Below are positions 1 through 11,892 of a stretch of 64,000 nucleotides of DNA, in pieces. Under the pieces are notes generated by a model, which made no database searches, was not told the DNA's origin, and saw nothing but the letters and a program-made list of their open reading frames with translations. A program made the position numbers and the translations under genes. The stretch comes from Boesenbergia rotunda (lineage: Eukaryota; Streptophyta; Magnoliopsida; Zingiberales; Zingiberaceae), in the NCBI GenBank assembly GCA_024364735.1, contig JAGFNQ010002300.1, positions 442,534-506,533 of the forward strand. Direction: 5' to 3'. The stretch's first letter is position 1; every line of letters begins with the position of its first letter.

Positions 1-214
1 ACAAGGACGCCGGCGACAGGGAACTACTCGGCGCGTGCGGGCGTCGGGGAGAAAACGAAAAGGAGACGGGAGAAACTGATAGGGAAAGGAAGTTAGGGCA
101 AATTAAAATAGTTTTGACTTTTTGCAAAAAACCCCTCTAGTTGAGTTAATGCCCACTAAGCCCTAAATTTTTGGTTTTTAGCCTTTAAACCCTTCAAACT
201 TTCAGTATTTAACA
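1..214 (-). mobile_element. 3' LTR (partial) of a decayed Ty3/gypsy element
   Basis: The segment ends in ATTTAACA, and its last ~150 bp resemble the right end of the solo LTR at 6548-9425 (shared TTCAGTATTTAACA end). A purine tract on the minus strand follows immediately at 215-226, so this is the 3' LTR of a minus-strand element. It is cut by the window edge. The GC-rich start with CGG-rich triplets matches the GC-rich part of the related solo LTR near 9180-9290. Confidence 0.8.
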
Positions 215-226
215 TTCTCCCCCACT
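215..226 (-). other. Polypurine tract of gypsy element
   Basis: The minus strand reads AGTGGGGGAGAA directly before the LTR start TGTTAAATAC. This is the expected plus-strand primer site next to a 3' LTR. Confidence 0.75.
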
Positions 227-334
227 AATAAAAATTTGGTCTCCAAATTTAGCTAGTGAACCACAACAAACACTAGTTACCCCAACAGGTATTAGTCAAC
301 AACAACAGGTATCAACACCTGTATCAACAACGTA

Positions 335-657
335 GGTATACTGTCTTGTTCCTCAACCGATGCTCTTTGCGGTCCAGAATCCGTATAGGCACCTCCTCAT
401 AAGTCGCATATGGCTGAAGTGTGACCGGCACCTCCGACAACACGTGTAGGATCTGGTAAATATTTCCTCAGCATGGAAACATGAAACATATCATGAACTC
501 CAGCCAAAGACGGTGGTAATGCCAGACGACAAGCGGCAGCTCCAATCCGCTCCAAAATCTGGAAAGGTCCAATATAGCGGGGAGCTAGCTTACCTCGCAA
601 CCCAAACCTCTTCACCCCTTTCGTGGATAACACTCGTAAAACTACATGATTGCTCAT
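335..657 (-). pseudogene. Ty3/gypsy integrase C-terminal fragment
   Basis: The minus-strand frame contains GKLAPRYIGPFQILERIG, then a leucine/proline stretch, then VHDMFHVSMLRKYLPDP. This is the conserved C-terminal part of plant Ty3/gypsy integrase, just before a chromo-like tail. The frame stops near 397, and similarity continues in another frame (TYEEVPIRILDR) to about 335, so a frameshift lies near 400-425. Reverse transcriptase, RNase H and the integrase core are absent: gag sequence resumes only ~160 bp upstream (820-1066). The fragment is a relic with no likely activity. Confidence 0.8.
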
Positions 658-819
658 GAAGAACTCTAAGGGTCTGCGTCTCTCATGGTCAACCTCAACC
701 CTGATTGCGAGTCAAATGCGTTATCTACCATATTAGGAAATGTCCAACATCTCTCTAACAGTAGTCACTCAGTTACAAGCAGTGACCTACACGTAGATAC
801 CCTAAAGCTCTTTAATATC

Positions 820-1066
820 TCAGAAAATCGATTCATCGACTTGCTGTGCCTTCTCTCTGGTGAGCGTGTAAACCCGGTCCATCTCTGAAACTGATAGTGG
901 CATCGTCTGAAGAGGCAGTGGCTGAATCATCTGAATTGCTGCTGGCTGCATAGTCTGAGGTGCTGGAGCTCCCACCGTCTGCTGAGTCTGGTAACTTGTA
1001 GCTTCGACCATCTGCTGAGGCTAGTAAACTGAAGACTAATATACTAGGCACAACTGATCTACACAT
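820..1066 (-). pseudogene. Ty3/gypsy gag C-terminal fragment
   Basis: One minus-strand frame reads a glutamine/proline-rich stretch followed by DRVYTLTREKAQQ. That resembles the segment that follows the zinc knuckle in plant gypsy gag (RVYALTREEA type). It is the same element as the gag N-terminus at 3477-3770, separated from it by about 2.4 kb of unrelated AT-rich DNA. The two overlapping minus frames here suggest a frameshift. Assignment rests on the short motif and on position between gag start and integrase. Confidence 0.55.
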
Positions 1067-1975
1067 AACTAATAACTAAAATAAATCCTAATCATACCAC
1101 CTACTTGAGTAAATTTTTAAGTAACAACGCTTTACTTCATAATAACCTAATCATCATAATTAGGTTAAACTCCTAATTCTAAATATGATTAACCAAACTC
1201 AATTCTTTCAAGAATCAAGTTCCCATCAACCCATGTCCACCACAATAAACCTAGTAAAACTTCACCAAGACAGCAAACTACTTTCTTATCACAGATCTTC
1301 AACAATGAAAACTTATGACATGAATTTCGATCCGAACAGATCAGTATAGGTCTTTTCCCACAACGGAACAACGAAACTATCCTACAACATCAACCTATTC
1401 ACAATAGGATTCTAAACTAAAGCCAGATTCCACGGTAAACCATTGAAAGGTGGCATCTTAAACTTCAGATTCTAGTGGATAAACAGCTCGGTGCTAGTAG
1501 ATTCTAGTGGATACCAGCAGCGAGAAACATTTCGCATGGTATACCCACCACCTCCTAGAATCGTCATGGGTACATTAAAGGATCCTAGATATCGTAGGTA
1601 ATCTGAATAGCGTTTTTATAGACAAGTTGGAACAACCTAATCTATCTCCTGCCAATGCATCAACACCACACTGTACAACAACCGGAAGCTATCGTCATCA
1701 TCCCATCATTGAGAGAAACATTTAGAGCATAGTACTTTCCTTGCCCAAACCCAACATCCTTTACATGATCAGTTCATAGGAAACAAACTTTAGACAGCAT
1801 AATTAACTTATGATTCATGTGCCACTAAATTCAGGGATAATTTACTTCAGATATTTCGGTACTAGGAGTCATAATTTCATTTTCTTCTTGTATTATCTTT
1901 CAACGTATTTAATGTCATGATTTGAATATGTTTCCAGTTTTTTTTATATCCTTATTCAAATTTTTTTTCCGTCTT

Positions 1976-1997
1976 TTATATATATATATATATATAT
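1976..1997. repeat. TA dinucleotide microsatellite
   Basis: A pure TA run of about ten units. Confidence 0.85.
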
Positions 1998-2084
1998 TCC
2001 CGACCATGCATTCCCCTCTCATTACAGTAACCTACCGCAGTACTATAAAAATCAAAAACAACTCTTATTTATTATTATTTTTTG

Positions 2085-2085
<1 letters not shown>

Positions 2086-2118
<33 letters not shown>

Positions 2119-2131
2119 TATTTATTTATTT
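2086..2131. repeat. ATT/ATTT microsatellite
   Basis: About nine ATT units pass into ATTT units. Confidence 0.9.
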
Positions 2132-3476
2132 GTCATGTTCCAACACAAGTTACATTATCTAATGGCCAGTGTTGTTTACCCTTTTTTTTTCATAAATTGA
2201 TTGGTTTTTCCTGTCGAAACTCTAGGTACTGGCAATTCAAGTTAGGAAGCAACTGCATGTTTCTCTCAAAAAATGAGAGCCTGCCTGTTCAGGGTTTCAA
2301 TGTCAGCACAACCACTTTGTTGACAAAGTATCTTGAGGCATTTTTTTTTCCTGGATTATGTAACTCGCGATCAACAACTTGCAGACTTTCCTAACATAAT
2401 GTACAATGTTCAATGATGATACATAGAATTCAAAGGAATCATACTTAGGAACTACTAAGTCACTCCACCATGCACATCACACATATTTTGGTCTGTGAAA
2501 TGCATGAGAAGATGGGTGTTAGAAGAATGCATCTGAACTCTATTGAGATTTAGCCCATGTCTGAGTTAAATAACTCTCCCCAAGTCATTGAACATATAAA
2601 TAACAGTGAAAATAAATTTAAAAAAAAATCAATAAATGATATACTCTGTTTGTTGACTATACTTGTCAACAAACAATAGGTAGATGGTAACTTTGCACAG
2701 CAAAAACTATACCATTCACAAACGGTCAATCTATAGAACCAATTACCCAGATATTTGGATGGGGTGTCTCTGTTCACCTCCAAGATAAGTTAGGAAATCA
2801 TTAAATTTCATTGATGAGATATCCATAACAAGCAGTCCTAAAATCAAAAATCTCAAAAGGTTCTGGAGCCCACACTCAGACTGTACCAGGACATCATATA
2901 ATGAGTGAGCCCAGACTCTGTCAAAAAAAACTGGCCAGAATTAAATGTCCAATAATTCTTATGTTCTCGCTTTTGTGATTCATGATTACTTCTTAGTCGT
3001 TTCATTATCTGAATCCCGTCATGAAACATTTTCTTCATTCTATTTGTATTTATCAACCTATTTTTCATTGGTAGTAGAACCATTCACTTCTTTGTCTAAT
3101 GCAAAATTAGTATATCCTTTATCTTAATGGTTGAAAAAAAAACACTAACAGTCTATTGGATGATATTGATTTATTTGCATCTAACATCCTTAAATTGCTT
3201 CAAGCTTAGCGTCAGTGAATCATCCCCCAAACATCAATACTTATTGCAATTGCATATTTGTTTCAAGTTGCCAACTTGTTTGATATGTTGGTCAGTGACT
3301 AGCTTGTCGTATTCTATCATTCTCACTAACCTTGTTAACAAGTGTAGTTTACTCAATTCAAGTGTTACCTTAGTAGATTTGAGTAGTCATATTTCCGACA
3401 TGTTCAACTAGTATTTTGCTTAGGTATGTTTACTTTGAAGAGGAACCAACTTCAACTCTATCGTTTATCTATTTAT

Positions 3477-3770
3477 TTATTTTTTTTCGTTGAACGATAA
3501 GGGTCGCAACATATTCCACCAAGTGACGGCCTGATCTCGAAGGTGATATGTAGTCAACTCTACCTTCTCTATGTCTGTGAGGGTCATATAGCCGAAAGTG
3601 CCCTCGAATGTCTCCAACCAGGCACGAGCAGCATACGGATCTGTTTTCCCATGGAACAGTGTGAAACGACCCTTCACAGAAGCTGCCAGCAACGGAATCC
3701 GAGCTCTGTCCAGAAGCCAACCCACTTGGGCAGGGGGTACCCCCTGATGGCACTCTAGGAATTGCCATTG
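3477..3770 (-). pseudogene. Ty3/gypsy gag N-terminal fragment
   Basis: The minus frame holds FHGKTDPYAARAWLETFE, then F-x-YMTLTDIEKVELTTYHL and AVTWWNML. This order (F.G..DP..A..WL, then a Y.L...A..WW segment) is the retrotransposon gag capsid domain of plant gypsy elements. It breaks off near 3477 after PLSFNEKK, where the domain would normally continue for another ~150 residues. It belongs to the element whose primer site is at 4382-4393 and whose purine tract is at 215-226. Confidence 0.85.
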
Positions 3771-4381
3771 GTGGTACTGATGGACCTGCCTATGATGGTA
3801 CGACTGGAATTGTTGTCGGATATACAGGAGAAGATACTCTCCGTGGTGGAGATCTCAGCTCACCCGAAGGGTCTGGTGAGCTGATCCCTGACCAGTCGGC
3901 TCCACTCTGGTGAACCTCTCAACCTCCTGATTTACGTCTCCCCCGGCCTCCTCTGGCCTCCCCCGTAATCGTCGTCCACGACCACGAGCACGGGTGGAGA
4001 TAACTTAATACGACGAGACATATCTGTTAATAAAACCAACATACATTATTTAGATATAAATTTAACCAAATTTAAAACCAACTCACTTCTTGTTTGCCGG
4101 GAGAGATCTCGTCGCTGTCAAGTCCCATCACAACCATAACCAAAAAATGACTCCGGAAAATAAATCTGTAAAATACAGATAGAACTCGTAAAACAAAACA
4201 ACTTCGTCAATCCTCAAGAAAAAGACTCTGTAAAAATAAACAAATCTGTAACATATAGATTGACCTCGTAAAACCACTCCGTAAATCCACAGACACCAAA
4301 ACATCGCAAAACCTCGACAAACTGACGCACCAAAAACAACATCATAAAAATCCACAGATTCCAAATGAACTCGCAAACCTT

Positions 4382-4393
4382 GCTCTGATACCA
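4382..4393 (-). other. tRNA-iMet primer binding site (gypsy)
   Basis: The minus strand reads TGGTATCAGAGC a few bases inside the LTR edge at 4399. This fixes the element as minus strand with its 5' LTR on the right. Confidence 0.85.
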
Positions 4394-4398
4394 AAAAT

Positions 4399-4560
4399 TG
4401 TCACGCCCCCAGAGGCACATGCTTCCTCGAAAATCGGGCAGCATCTCCCTTGTACGGCGGACAATATAGGGCAATAATACATATATCTCAACATAAAATC
4501 TTAGCCACATGCGGCTAGCATCACATATATAGAGGTAAACATAACCACGCAGTTTATATT
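4399..4560 (-). mobile_element. 5' LTR stub of gypsy element
   Basis: It begins TGTCACGCCCCC and matches the first ~165 bp of the solo LTR at 6548 closely, including the CACATGCGGCT and CACGCAGTTTATATT blocks. Similarity stops at ~4560, so the remainder was lost or replaced. Confidence 0.8.
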
Positions 4561-5481
4561 AGGCCCCAAACACTCCAATTGTACATCGACAGAAGTTGAA
4601 TAAGCATTGGATGACAGTTGTTTCAACAATTCATAGGTACTCATCATAATGATCAGCAGAGACTCCATATGTCAATTGACGAATAACTGCCATGTATTTT
4701 TGAAGTGACGACAAATCTTTTTGCCAGTCACATCGACCTTCCATTAAAAATATTCTAAATAATTTTTTAAGGCATTGACTATTTGAAGGAATAATCCTCT
4801 TTACATTCGGAATCGACATCGAACTATGTCATCAAGATATATCATCTCATCACAGAAGTAATGATTGATTGCAGCAGGAGTTATTCAATCTCTATAACCG
4901 CAGTATGAGCATGCCACGGACCGGACTCAGTTAGGCATCTGTAGAAAAGTCAGTCAAAAAGGTACGAGAGAATCGACGTCTCAGTCAGCAGCCCATCTCA
5001 TTCCCGATCCAGATTCCATGAAGCAAGTGTCATCCAGTTAGCTGGTGGAGGAAGAAGCTTCCCGACGGGGGGTCTTTTTCAATGCATTATGTGTTCCCTG
5101 GATTTGGGAATTCACCCTCAGGTCATAATCTAGTCTAGTATGACATTGGTCGGTAGGAATAGAATGCAGCTCGAGACTTGCTTCTGAGGCATGTCAGACT
5201 TGACTTTCTCTTGCCAATATGATATTTTATCTTCTTGAAAGAAAGTGCTCTTTTCTACTATCTACGAGAAAAGAGTTAAGGAAACTCTTGATCACTTTAA
5301 CTAAATCTTAATATATTGTCAAATATCGAAACATTAGAGGTTGACTGTTCATAACTAATGCTCTTTGCACCAATAATGATTGCACCAGCTTTAGACATAT
5401 GAAAAATTGAAATCCAAAATAAAAAATTGAAAAATAAATCGCCATGCTTGAATGATGGTTGTTCCGATTCTGAGCAGACAA
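4561..5481. other. Unassigned sequence
   Basis: No gene, LTR end or clear repeat was recognised here. It lies between the LTR stub and a second minus-strand primer-site motif. Confidence 0.4.
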
Positions 5482-5815
5482 GCTCTGATACCAATTATTA
5501 GAACCATAAGGAACTTAAATATTTTCACAATTGTATGATATTTTCTACTTTGGACCTATGTCCTCATGGTTTTCCTCTTATGTTGTACCCAAAATGCCTA
5601 TACCAATGGAGATATCTTTCCCTTATAAGCTCATGATCTTTCTTATGTATTTTCAATATGGGACTATCAGTGTTAGCTTTTCACATGATGATTTTCAAAG
5701 CATCCGAACCATATTTTTTAAAAAATCTAATTCGGAAGTTATTTGTATTATTCGAATGCACATGACTTCACTGTGTCTCTCATCGTCTTTTTCCATTGTG
5801 TGACACTGAGCTCTA
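5482..5815 (-). mobile_element. LTR fragment with primer site
   Basis: A minus-strand TGGTATCAGAGC (5482-5493) abuts a sequence whose plus strand starts TATTAGAACCATAAGG, an apparent LTR edge with TG mutated to TA. A TTATAA motif lies inside. No partner LTR or coding region is present, so this is a solo or truncated LTR, or part of a small non-autonomous element. The right limit is a guess. Confidence 0.45.
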
Positions 5816-5924
5816 TGCTTACCATACCTCTTCCCACTCTTATAAATGCAACGTTATCATGAACAATTCATCAAATAACCAATGAATGACACCAACGTTG
5901 AATTCCTTACGGTCTCAGAAATCC

Positions 5925-6547
5925 ACATGACTTGAAATAGATGCAATCTAATTTGTGTGGGTCAAGTAATAAATTTTGCTCGAAACCCATTGATGGATCT
6001 AAACAAGTTTGATTGCACCCATTTCATGTCCTATGGATTTTTGAAGCTGTAAGGAGTCCAATACATTCCATTGCTTATTTCAGCCTTTCCGGAAGTGGTC
6101 TATTGATATGTTAACTTTTATCTAGAAGGTGGTCCTGGTCTCTGGAAGACAAGTCCCAGATTAGGCGATCTAGCGACACCAAGCTTACGTTATTCCTTGA
6201 TTAGAACCAAGATTTGACACTATATGTATCTTTTCCTTTCTCACCTCCTTAGCGGTTGTAAGTTTACAGAAATCTAAATAGCCTAGGTCTATTAATGGGG
6301 TTTGGTAAAAATCCACTAATTGATCTAAACGAGTTCGATTGTACTCGTTTTAAGTCCTGTAGATTTTTGAGGTTGTAAAGAGTCTAATAGTGCCCGTTAT
6401 TGTTTATTTCGGTCTGTCTAGAGGTGCTCCATTGATTCGCTAACTTTCAACTAGAAAGTGGGTCCTAGTCTTCGGAAGACCAAGGCAATGTTGGGCTTGA
6501 TCTGTATTAGACTAGACTCGTGGTTGTGCTGATCATCTGACATCATG
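5925..6547. repeat. ~366-bp tandem repeat, left part
   Basis: Diverged units share a CTTGAT..AA..A(G/A)..TTTGACACTATATGTATCTT start (6195) and a later block on GGTTCGATTG and GAAGAC. The next unit starts at 9441 once the solo LTR at 6548-9425 is removed, giving a period near 366 bp. An earlier partial unit covers about 5925-6194. Its function is unknown. Confidence 0.7.
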
Positions 6548-9425
6548 TGTCACGCCCCCAGAGGCACATGCTTCCTCGAAAATCGGGCAGCATCTCCCCT
6601 GTACGGCGGACAATATGAGGCAAATATACATCATATCTCCACCTTAATAGCTCAGCCACATGCGGCTGGCATCACAACAATAAGAAATAAACACAACCAC
6701 GCAGTTTATATTGAAACAAAGTAAATGGATGACTTAGCCATCTTAAACATAAAAGAATGTCTGCATACTAGTAATAACGACAAAATCCAAACCGATACTC
6801 GACAAGGAAACAATCTGCGGAAATAAAACAGACACTAAAACAAACCAAAACAAACCGACACTGGGACTGAGGGACTGGCAACTGGATCATCTCCTGGCGC
6901 CAAGCAAAACATCTACCTGCTACCTGAAACAACAAAAAGGGAAGCAGGGGTGGTGAGTCCGGGCGGACTCTGCGGGTATATGAGTAGACAAATAAGCATG
7001 GCATAAATAAGATAACGAAGTAGAGAATCAAAAGGTACAGTCCACAAGAAATATCAGATTTACCTAATCATGCATAACCAATAAAATACGACATGGTATA
7101 AAATCCGAATCACGACTAAGCAGGTATGGAACAACTCAACAATAATAATATCAAGATAGACATGCATGTCAAACATGTGCAACAATCATAGCTCATATAA
7201 GTGCATCAAACACAAGCAAATGCATAAAAGAAGTACGTATGCACATGATGCAATGACATGTGTCACCCCTGACGCCAGTCAAGCCGTCAACACATCCCAT
7301 CTGTGTGACCGAGTGGGTAGGGCTGTGACAACTGTACCACTCCATCAACAACATCAATAACTAACATCAATAATAATACCACATAAGGCGTGGTTGAGTG
7401 GACAGGATGCTGGAAAATCAACACTCCGAACCCACGGTACATCGGGGGGAGCTATCACACAATATCCCTCAAAAATAAACAACGGTGAGGGTGAGCCACC
7501 AACAGCTCATGCCTCTAAAAACAACTGTGAGGGTGTCACTGTCTGGCATGACAGGACAAACACTCGCACTCTAACCACTACCATGACATCATGTGGTTGA
7601 GCGACTCGAGCAACAATATGACTAACGACGACTTAACCAAATGTAAGCCAACAGTCGTTAGTATGCAACGTGCAAGTATGGTGCATGATATACGATGCAC
7701 GAACAACCGGAGAAACAACGATGCAATAAAAATCCAACAAGTAAAACATGCATCGATACAACCAACCAGAAACCGAAATCCAAACGATTATGCACCTACA
7801 CTACTAGGTAGGGTATTTCTAATGCCAAATAAACCTATCTGTGTTTAATGGACTTCTAGGTACTCGCGTACAAGCGGTACTTTACAGAACAGAAAACCAA
7901 TCGAGGACTGTACAGATACGAATTTAGGAATACTCAAAGATCAACGAAGAATAAGTCTCAACGGCGATTTATAAATAACGACAAAGAACAAGGTCAAGCA
8001 ACCTATAAGACATAACTAGCCATGCTTTGAGGTAAAAGAACTACTCGAGTACAAAGGAGAAGTACCCGCCTTTTATGTAGAACGTATACGAACAGAACCT
8101 CCCACGATCGACAACGTGAGTCCAAAGTCATGGTCCTGTATCAATACATAAGTTTAGCTTAATTGTCGTAATCATTTAATTAAGCTAATGTAAATGATTA
8201 ATTATAAATTGCCCTAATTTATCGAGGTTAGGTTTAACTTAGATTTAGCCTAAACATAACCCAAACCAATTCACCATTACTAACCTAATTGGCTGAATTT
8301 TAGTGTTTGCTGAATATTACCAAAACTCTTACCTATCAATTCTTGATCTCCACTTTATCTATTTTCTTTCTTCTCGTTTGCTGTGAATTGTGTTGTAAAT
8401 CATCATCACATTGAAAGGCACTGTAGTTTTGACAAGGTCTCGGGGAGATCAGATACATGGAGCAATATGATAAACTATACTTGAAGAAATCAATCTTAAA
8501 GCAGGAAGACACCTTTAGACAACAGGTGCCCTTTCTATTTTGCTTCACTCTCACAAATTAAACCATACAGATTTTTGAGTAAGCATCCTTGTTCCAATCC
8601 AGGTGCATGAAATCCACCGTCTGTACCGAATGCAGGAGCAGTTAATGAATGAGATGAACACCAACAAAAGACCCAAGAGCTACAACTTCCTCCAACACAA
8701 ACCAACCAATCCTTACCTCTGTCTGATACACAGCGACGAAGAACAGAAGGGCAGAGACCCAGAGGGAGTACCCAAAACAACACGACCCTCTACTTCTTTC
8801 CCGGTGCTGAACTTGGCACAAGCAGCAAACGCAAGAAGATCCAACAGTTAGGGCACCATGAATCGGGAAAACGATGAAACATAAATCCCTAATCTTCTTA
8901 CCTGAGTTAGCACCGACCACAGTTCTTCTGCCCAAATCGAAAACCCACACTAGGGCACGGCTAAGAGGAGTTGATGCACGCTCGACGAAAGGGAGGAGTT
9001 GCGGCTCAGTGTCGATCGCCTGAGATCGCACGAGGGAGAGAGTCGCACCGTCTGTGGTGGCGTGGACAGCGTCGCCATCGGCTTGCTCGGGGAAGAGGAA
9101 CCACGACTTCTTTTTTTTGTGCGCTCGTAGAAGACGAAGAAGAAGGAGGAGGGAGGAGAAGAGGAAGTGGAGAAGACAAGCCGGCGGTCGACGGTCGCGA
9201 TGGAGCGTCGGCGTCGCTGAGGCGAAACCGATCGTGTGCGGCTGCGGCGGCGTCGAGGTAGGAACAGAAAGGGTCGGGGGAAGAAACTGAATAGGGGAAG
9301 TTTTTAGGGCTTTTTAAGGGTTTGGCATTTTGCAAATAAGCCCAACAGAGATTTGGAAAATTGCAATTGGGCCCCTAATTTTTTCGAAATTCACCTTTTC
9401 AACCTTAAAAATTCAGTATTTAACA
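6548..9425. mobile_element. Solo LTR of Ty3/gypsy family (2878 bp), TSD TCATG
   Basis: The LTR starts TGTCACGCCCCC and ends TTTAACA. It is flanked by the exact 5-bp duplication TCATG (6543-6547 and 9426-9430). Both ends match the LTRs of the decayed gypsy element at 1-4560, which gives its family. No internal region, primer site or purine tract adjoins it, so it is a solo LTR left by LTR-LTR recombination. It split a 366-bp tandem repeat. Open frames inside (7166-7848, 8535-9335) are chance frames. The strand of transcription is inferred to be minus by comparison with the 1-4560 element. Confidence 0.93.
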
Positions 9426-9860
9426 TCATGTCCATATTGTTCCTTGATCAAAACTAAGGTTTTGACACTATATGTATCTTCTCGTCGCTCAACACTTCCT
9501 AGTGGTTATAAGTTTGCATAAATCCGAATAACTTAGGTCTATTAGTGGGTTTCGATCAAAATTCATTAATCAACTTAGATAGGTTCGATTGCATCTATTT
9601 CAGATCTTGCGGGTTTTTGAGACTACAAGAAGTCCAACAATACTCTCCATTGCTTATTTCGGTCTCTTCAGAGGTACTCCATTGATATGTTAACTTTCAG
9701 CTAGAAGGTGATTTCGATCTCCAAAAGACTAGACTCAGGTTGAGTTTGATATGTGATCAGAATAGGTCCATTTTGGACTTGATCTACTGAAATCAGATCC
9801 ACATTGTGTCTTGATCAAAATCAAGATTTAACACCATATATATTTTCTTTTGGCTCCTCC
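9426..9860. repeat. ~366-bp tandem repeat, right part
   Basis: This is the continuation of the array broken by the solo LTR. Full unit 9441-9806 is followed by a partial unit from 9807 (TCTTGATCAAAATCAAG start). Confidence 0.7.
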
Positions 9861-9969
9861 TATTTTTCTTCGTGGGTTTCATGGATGTTGCATTGCTGCT
9901 TCCCCTCTCCCCTCTTCCTCCGTCAGATCGAGTACGAGGAGGAGTTGGAGAGGATGCCGCAACTAGAGC

Positions 9970-10360
9970 TGAGTATTAAGTTAAAACCTAATCGATCGGA
10001 TCGAACAAATCGAAAATCGAACAAACAAAATTTTTTTCGAATTAACCGAACCAATCAATTTTTTTTAGAAAATCGAACAAACTAAACCGATTAAATATCG
10101 ATTAATTTGATTTTCGACCAAATTAACAGAATAAACCGAAATTTTAAAAATAAATTAAATAAATTTATATTTTATTTAATTAATTACATTTTTATTCTAA
10201 TCGAATTTTTAAATTCGATCTCTTCGATCTTAGCCTCAACAACCGTATATTCGTTTTTGTTTTGTATTTTTTTTAAGGAACGTGGATTTGCGAATTCGAT
10301 TTATTTCAATTTTCTTCCGATAAACTTGGCTTCGGTTCCACTTTCTCCATCCAATCTAAA
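9970..10360. repeat. Degenerate AACCGA/AATCGA-rich low-complexity tract
   Basis: Short words such as AATCGAAC, AACCGAAC and TTCGAATT recur irregularly in AT-rich sequence. No coding frame is convincing. Confidence 0.5.
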
Positions 10361-11149
10361 CTGAATCCTTTCGAAAAGGTACTTTTTCAAATGTTAGTAA
10401 TGACAAATTATTTTCTGAATAATTTGATTTTAAACATTTTCTGTTATTTAGTTCAATTAAATTAAATCAAATCTAAAAATTTGAAAATATCACAACTAAT
10501 TTGGTTGGAATAAAATTTTCCGGTTTTTTAAAAAATAAAAAATAAAAAAAAAATTGATTAATGGATAAAGATAACAATGGACTCAAATGGATAAAGATGT
10601 ACCAGAATCTAATACCCAATAACTCCCTAAATAAGAAGACATTTATTTAATATTTATTTTTCTACTTATTTTTCATATATCATTTTTATTTATATATTTT
10701 TTATATTTTAAAATAAAAAAAATCGCCACTTAAACGATTCTTCCTAGCATTTTCGTTGATTTGTCGTTTTTGGAATAAATAGTCAGCCTATCGATTGGCT
10801 GCTAAGAACACTACTCGCTCCTGCTGGATCTAATCTCGCAAAAGAGGAAGAGAAGAGTTAAGATCTGTTTGTTTTTTTCCCTTATTTTTGCTCAAAAAAG
10901 TGTGATTTCTTCTTTTGCGTTCGATTTTAAGTAGTATTTTCTAGCATCATATCTTGAGAGAAGAACTGTAGATTTCCCAAGTTATTTTTTTGTTGCAACT
11001 GAACTTCTCTACCTAAACCCTAGCAACAAACTTCTTCGCTACTCGTGTTCTTTAACATCTTTTTGCAATGAGTAGTTGTTGAATCATCTAAACTCCTCCT
11101 TCTAAAGTGTTTGATGGGTCTTGTGTTGTTTTGAAGAGAATAGGAGGAG
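10361..11149. promoter_or_regulatory. AT-rich flank, possible promoter/leader of kinase gene
   Basis: There is no gene here. A TATA-like AATAAATAG near 10772 is followed by a pyrimidine/GA-rich stretch (10810-10870) that could be a leader. This is inferred only from position upstream of the kinase exons. Confidence 0.25.
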
Positions 11150-11262
11150 ATGCCTGACTGGTTGCGGTATTTGGGTTTGACTGCTAGTCTGCCATTTGCA
11201 TTGGCTGCATGTTGTTTGTCAATCCTCTTCACCGGTCTTGGCTTGATCTTGATGTTCATTTG
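11150..11262 (+). CDS. Possible short first exon with a membrane segment
   Basis: An ATG at 11150 opens 37 codons that end at a strong donor GTAAGC (11263). Stops lie just upstream in frame, so the ATG would be the real start. The peptide begins MPDWLRYLG and then carries ~24 hydrophobic residues (PFALAACCLSILFTGLGLIL), a good transmembrane or signal-anchor segment. It lies 630 bp before the kinase exon, where a PERK-type kinase would have its membrane span. Its exit phase (2 nt) does not fit the acceptor at 11892, so another small exon or a different acceptor would be needed. It may also be a chance frame. Confidence 0.35.
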
Positions 11263-11892
11263 GTAAGCCAGTCTTCCATTCTGTATCAATAAAAATTGCT
11301 TACATATTAGAGCATTTGAATGAAGAATTTCTATCTGCTAAAGTTGTTGAGCTATTTGTTTGAGGCTTCCACTACCATTTTAGCTAGCTTCATCAGTGAT
11401 GGTGCTCAAATCAATTTTTTTGACATATTCCTGAAGCAAGTCTAAATTTTGATTCATTTTACATTTGTTTGGGTCAATTAGTAAGTGTAAAATGTTGATA
11501 GGTGGACAATTTCTTTGTGCACTCCCTGCCGTTGGCCATATGAAACAATGAGGGAGGTGGTGAAGAGAGTCAACTCGATTCATTTCTACGTTATCCAATT
11601 GTGCACCTGCGATCCATCACGGTGTAAATGCTCCTCTCCCTTATACTTTGAGATTGTTTGTACAAATCTCTCACATCAATTTGAAGTAAATATCATCCAA
11701 TGGAACACAAAACACAAAAGAACTTCAAAAAAGATATATGTGGAAAGTTACAAGATACGAAGTGGCACACCGTGCAAGAATCTTAAAGTTTGGATTTGAA
11801 CACCCCTTTATGAGTGTTTCACTTCTTGTCAGTTTAAACCTACAAATTTGTTCTCATGGTTTATTTGTTTTTCTTCTCGGCATCCAAAACAG

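Larger units (their letters stand above)
1067..3470. other. Unassigned AT-rich segment between two gag pieces
   Basis: No coding homology was recognised on either strand. The segment holds a TA microsatellite (about 1976-1997) and an ATT/ATTT tract (2086-2131). It sits exactly where the middle of the gypsy gag should be, so it may be an insertion plus deletion. No LTR ends, inverted repeats or target duplication could be identified. Confidence 0.4.

Noticed and set aside
1922..2200. 92-codon hydrophobic frame
   Set aside because: It is produced by T-rich and TA/ATT microsatellite sequence.
8971..9335. Arg-rich and Ser/Pro-rich frames on both strands
   Set aside because: They are low-complexity GC-rich LTR sequence inside the solo LTR.
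11515..11799. 94-codon Cys-containing frame as a kinase extracellular exon
   Set aside because: It has no ATG and no recognisable domain or fitting splice sites, and is probably intron sequence.
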